A DNA stretch of 64,000 nt from an uncultured Eubacteriales bacterium (GTDB lineage: Bacteria > Bacillota > Clostridia > Oscillospirales > Acutalibacteraceae): contig CAKSQZ010000007.1 in assembly GCA_934486895.1 (NCBI GenBank), forward strand, positions 1-64,000. The letters are read 5' to 3'. The notes under the pieces are model-generated. The model did not search any database, had not been told where the DNA came from, and was given only the letters and a program-made list of their open reading frames with translations. Shown here piece after piece: positions 61,686 to 64,000 of this stretch. Both the position numbers and the translations under genes were made by a program. How positions within the stretch are numbered: position 1 is the stretch's first letter; every line of letters begins with the position of its first letter.

Positions 61686-62619
61686 AGTCGCCTCCGTAGA
61701 ACTGATCGATAAGTTTTTCCGCTGTTTTAAAACAGCCGTCATACCCTGATTCATCGGGATAGAGCCAATTTATTTTTTGATTTCTTCTGAGCCACGTGAG
61801 CTGTCGCTTGGCATACCGTCTTGTTGCGGTTTTAAGTTCCTGAACACAAGCGTCGAGCGAGCTTTCGCCTTTCAAGTAAGGCAGCATTTCCTTGCAGCCG
61901 ATATTGCCGAGTGCCGTTTTGCAGGGGGAAAGCGCATAAAAACGCTTTGCTTCCTCAATAAGCCCGTTTTTTATCATCTCATCGACTCTTTTATCAATGC
62001 GCCGATAAAGAAGTTCCCTATCCTTGTAGGTCACGCCGATAAAAAGCGGGTCATAGACGCTTTTTTTTGATACGGCGTTTTTATCGCTTTGCGTTTTGCT
62101 GACGCCGCTCACATAGTATATTTCAAGCGCTCTGAGCACTCTTTTAACATTGTTTTTGTGGATATTCTCAGCAGATTTCGGGTCGATCTTTCTTAGCTTA
62201 TCGTGCATATGCTCCGCGCCGTTTTCCCGATATTCGGCTTCGAGCCTTGCTCTGACAAGCGGATCGGAATTATTGACCGAAAAATCAATGCCGTTTATCA
62301 ATGAATCGATATAAAGACCTGTTCCTCCGCAAAGCATGACACGCTTGTTTTTTTCGGCTATTTTTTGAATACACCGCGTCGCATCATCAGAATAGGCGCT
62401 GACGGAATACTCGCTGCAAACCGAGATCTCGCCGAACAGCCAATGCGGAACACCGCTCATTTCCTCAGCAGTGGGCCTCGCCGTTGCAACGGACAGCTCG
62501 CGATAGATCTGCATTGAATCGGCGCAGACTATTTCAAAGCCGAGCTTTTTTGCGAGGTCCACGGAAAGCGCGGTTTTTCCGGAAGCTGTGGGGCCTGTTA
62601 TAACAACTGTTTTTATCAC
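61669..62619 (-). CDS. miaA: tRNA dimethylallyltransferase
   Basis: This 316-aa enzyme adds the dimethylallyl group to A37 of UNN-decoding tRNAs. Walker A is VITGPTASGKTALSVDLA at the N-terminus; other stretches are VCADSMQIYRELSVATARPT, LCGGTGLYIDSLINGI and YAKRQLTWLRRNQKINWL. The start is GTG 62619, overlapping the mutL stop. The tight mutL-miaA order is typical of Firmicutes. Confidence 0.96.
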   Translation of the reverse strand: MIKTVVITGPTASGKTALSVDLAKKLGFEIVCADSMQIYRELSVATARPTAEEMSGVPHWLFGEISVCSEYSVSAYSDDATRCIQKIAEKNKRVMLCGGTGLYIDSLINGIDFSVNNSDPLVRARLEAEYRENGAEHMHDKLRKIDPKSAENIHKNNVKRVLRALEIYYVSGVSKTQSDKNAVSKKSVYDPLFIGVTYKDRELLYRRIDKRVDEMIKNGLIEEAKRFYALSPCKTALGNIGCKEMLPYLKGESSLDACVQELKTATRRYAKRQLTWLRRNQKINWLYPDESGYDGCFKTAEKLIDQFYGGDYESKA

Positions 62620-64000
62620 GTTCTGCCAAACCGCCTTTTGATCTCGTCCGCAGTCATTTCAACTATTATCGGTCTGCCATGGGGGCAGCGCTTGATATTA
62701 TCATCGTTTAAGACTTTTCTGACGATAGTATCAAGGAAGGACGGATCGGTGTGTTCGCCGCCTTTGATAGCCGCTCGGCAGGACATTGAATGATACAGCC
62801 AATCGATGAACTCAGGGGTAAGATCGGTCATACCTCTGACGAGCTTGCCTGCGGATTCCAAGATGACATCTTTGACATCGCGGTTTTCGAGCGACATAGG
62901 CACGCTTCTCACAAGCACCGATTTCATTCCGCTGTCCTCAATTTCAAAGCCGAGCTTTTGAAAATCATCAGTGTGTTCGAGAACTGCTTCATATTCATCG
63001 GAATTAAGCTCGACCTCAACGGGCACTAAAAGCTGCTGGCTGAACTCGTGCGCTTTTGCGGTGAGCTGCTCGAACAGGATACGCTCATGGGCGGCGTGCT
63101 TATCGATGAAAAGCAGCTTGCCCTCGCTTTCGACGATGATATATGTCATAAAAGCTTCACCGATCAGCTTATACTCCGCTTCGACTAAATTCTTCGGTGG
63201 CTGGGACTGTTCGGATATCGGCTGAGGATCTGCGGGTGCACTGACGCTCTCTTCCCCTTTAACCTCTGCACTCGGGAAAATATCGAGACGGCGGACACTG
63301 TCCATCATCTCTTTTGAGATCTTTATTTCATTGTTTTCGGGAAGTCCGATATCGGCGACTGTCATTCTTGAGAAAGTCGGGCGGATATTGTTCTCTCCGG
63401 ATATTGTGTGCTTTTGCTCGAATTTCGGCGGTGTCACAGGCGGAGCCGACCGCATATCGAGCTGAACGAATTTCGGCTCAACCGGTCTTAAAAGCTCGCG
63501 GTCGTCCTCCCGGGTTTTACCGAAGGCGACATTGGTTTTATCAGCTGCGAGCGCACTTTTAACAGCATAATACACCGCATGGAAAACGCGCGATTCATCG
63601 GAAAAGCGAACCTCTATTTTAGACGGGTGGACATTTACATCCGCCTGCGAATACGGCATTTCGATATTGAGAACACAGCCCGGGCAGCGATCGGTCATAA
63701 TTTCGTTTTTATATGCCTGCTTTAAAGCTGCCGCGCCTGTTTTGGTTTTGATAAATCTGCCGTTCAGGAAGAAATACTGCATATTCGCATTCTTCCTTGA
63801 AAGCTCGGGCTTTGTGACAAAGCCGCTGACACGGATACCGTCAAGCGTGTAGTCGGCAGGCAGGAGAGTTGATGCAAAGTCCTTGCCGAGCACTGCATAT
63901 ACCGCAGAGGAAAGCTTGCCGTCGCCCGGTGTTAAGATAGCCTGCTTGCCGTCCTTTATGAACTTGAACGACACTTCGGGATGTGACAAAGCGACTCTCT
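62616..64000 (-). CDS. mutL: DNA mismatch repair protein MutL, 5' end beyond the window
   Basis: About 460 residues are visible, from the second half of the N-terminal ATPase region (HPEVSFKFI, GFVTKPELSRKNANMQYFFL, NGRFIKTK, VHPSKIEVRF) through a linker to the C-terminal dimerisation and endonuclease domain. The nicking motif is DKHAAHERILFE (DQHA-x2-E-x4-E in relatives), and CPHGRPIIVEM follows near the end. The reading frame continues past 64000, so the GHKL ATPase start is not seen. A mutS gene is not in the window. Confidence 0.94.
   Translation of the reverse strand, partial: RVALSHPEVSFKFIKDGKQAILTPGDGKLSSAVYAVLGKDFASTLLPADYTLDGIRVSGFVTKPELSRKNANMQYFFLNGRFIKTKTGAAALKQAYKNEIMTDRCPGCVLNIEMPYSQADVNVHPSKIEVRFSDESRVFHAVYYAVKSALAADKTNVAFGKTREDDRELLRPVEPKFVQLDMRSAPPVTPPKFEQKHTISGENNIRPTFSRMTVADIGLPENNEIKISKEMMDSVRRLDIFPSAEVKGEESVSAPADPQPISEQSQPPKNLVEAEYKLIGEAFMTYIIVESEGKLLFIDKHAAHERILFEQLTAKAHEFSQQLLVPVEVELNSDEYEAVLEHTDDFQKLGFEIEDSGMKSVLVRSVPMSLENRDVKDVILESAGKLVRGMTDLTPEFIDWLYHSMSCRAAIKGGEHTDPSFLDTIVRKVLNDDNIKRCPHGRPIIVEMTADEIKRRFGRT

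Noticed and set aside
1..64000. CRISPR arrays, insertion sequences, restriction-modification or toxin-antitoxin genes
   Set aside because: No regular short repeats, transposase, nuclease pairs or defence families are visible.

Overview
The window looks like a chromosome segment of a Gram-positive, endospore-lineage Clostridia, probably Oscillospirales (Ruminococcaceae/Acutalibacteraceae-like). This is inferred from gene content: YlbJ, YqfC and YqfD sporulation proteins, HPr kinase, WhiA, SepF, DivIVA, MutS2, an L-box lysine riboswitch, Firmicutes-type Shine-Dalgarno sites, and several TTG and GTG starts. Most of it is conserved housekeeping DNA. I see no prophage, insertion sequence, CRISPR array or defence island.

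Layout. (1) 1-2260, plus: 3' part of a tRNA-Gln, a family 2 glycosyltransferase and an alpha/beta hydrolase. (2) 2292-12122, minus: YlbJ, then a small Cys4 protein, a GT4 glycosyltransferase, three cyclophilins (one with a ruined active site), an AEC transporter, ValS and FolC. (3) 12174-22732, plus: yqfC-yqfD, then phoH-ybeY-era-recO-mutS2-rodA-tsaE-tsaB-rpiB-upp. (4) 22785-25400, plus: a strong promoter and a clear lysine riboswitch ahead of a three-gene amino-acid ABC importer, which marks it as a lysine transporter. (5) 25474-25985: tRNA-Leu(TAA) followed by two diverged copies of a 171-bp structured repeat that duplicates the tRNA 3' end. (6) 25988-31513: a MATE efflux protein fused to a cytidylate-kinase-like domain (minus), divergent from a YtrA-type GntR repressor with its ABC transporter and a matching operator. 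(7) 31553-36431: an operon of two Gfo/Idh/MocA oxidoreductases, a xylose-isomerase-like TIM barrel and a ThuA-like protein, divergent from an AraC regulator; then glgB and a flavin reductase. (8) 38918-46882, plus: hprK-ROK kinase-murB-rapZ-whiA-dnaE. (9) 47168-64000, minus: a second polar amino-acid ABC importer, ilvE, a split transketolase, a HAD phosphatase, and the cell-division/translation cluster mutL-miaA-HlyD-yggS-sepF-ylmH-divIVA-ileS-lspA-rluD. MutL runs off the window end.

How the parts work together. The housekeeping clusters serve tRNA charging and modification (ValS, IleS, MiaA, TsaB/TsaE), ribosome maturation (Era, YbeY, RluD), DNA repair and replication (RecO, MutL, MutS2, DnaE) and envelope or division functions (MurB, RodA, SepF, DivIVA, LspA). 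The regulated modules are the riboswitch-controlled lysine importer, the GntR/ABC operon and the AraC-flanked sugar-oxidation operon. The least ordinary items are the tRNA-derived tandem repeat, the MATE-kinase fusion, the degenerate cyclophilin and the sugar-oxidation operon. I did not find a convincing entirely new system.
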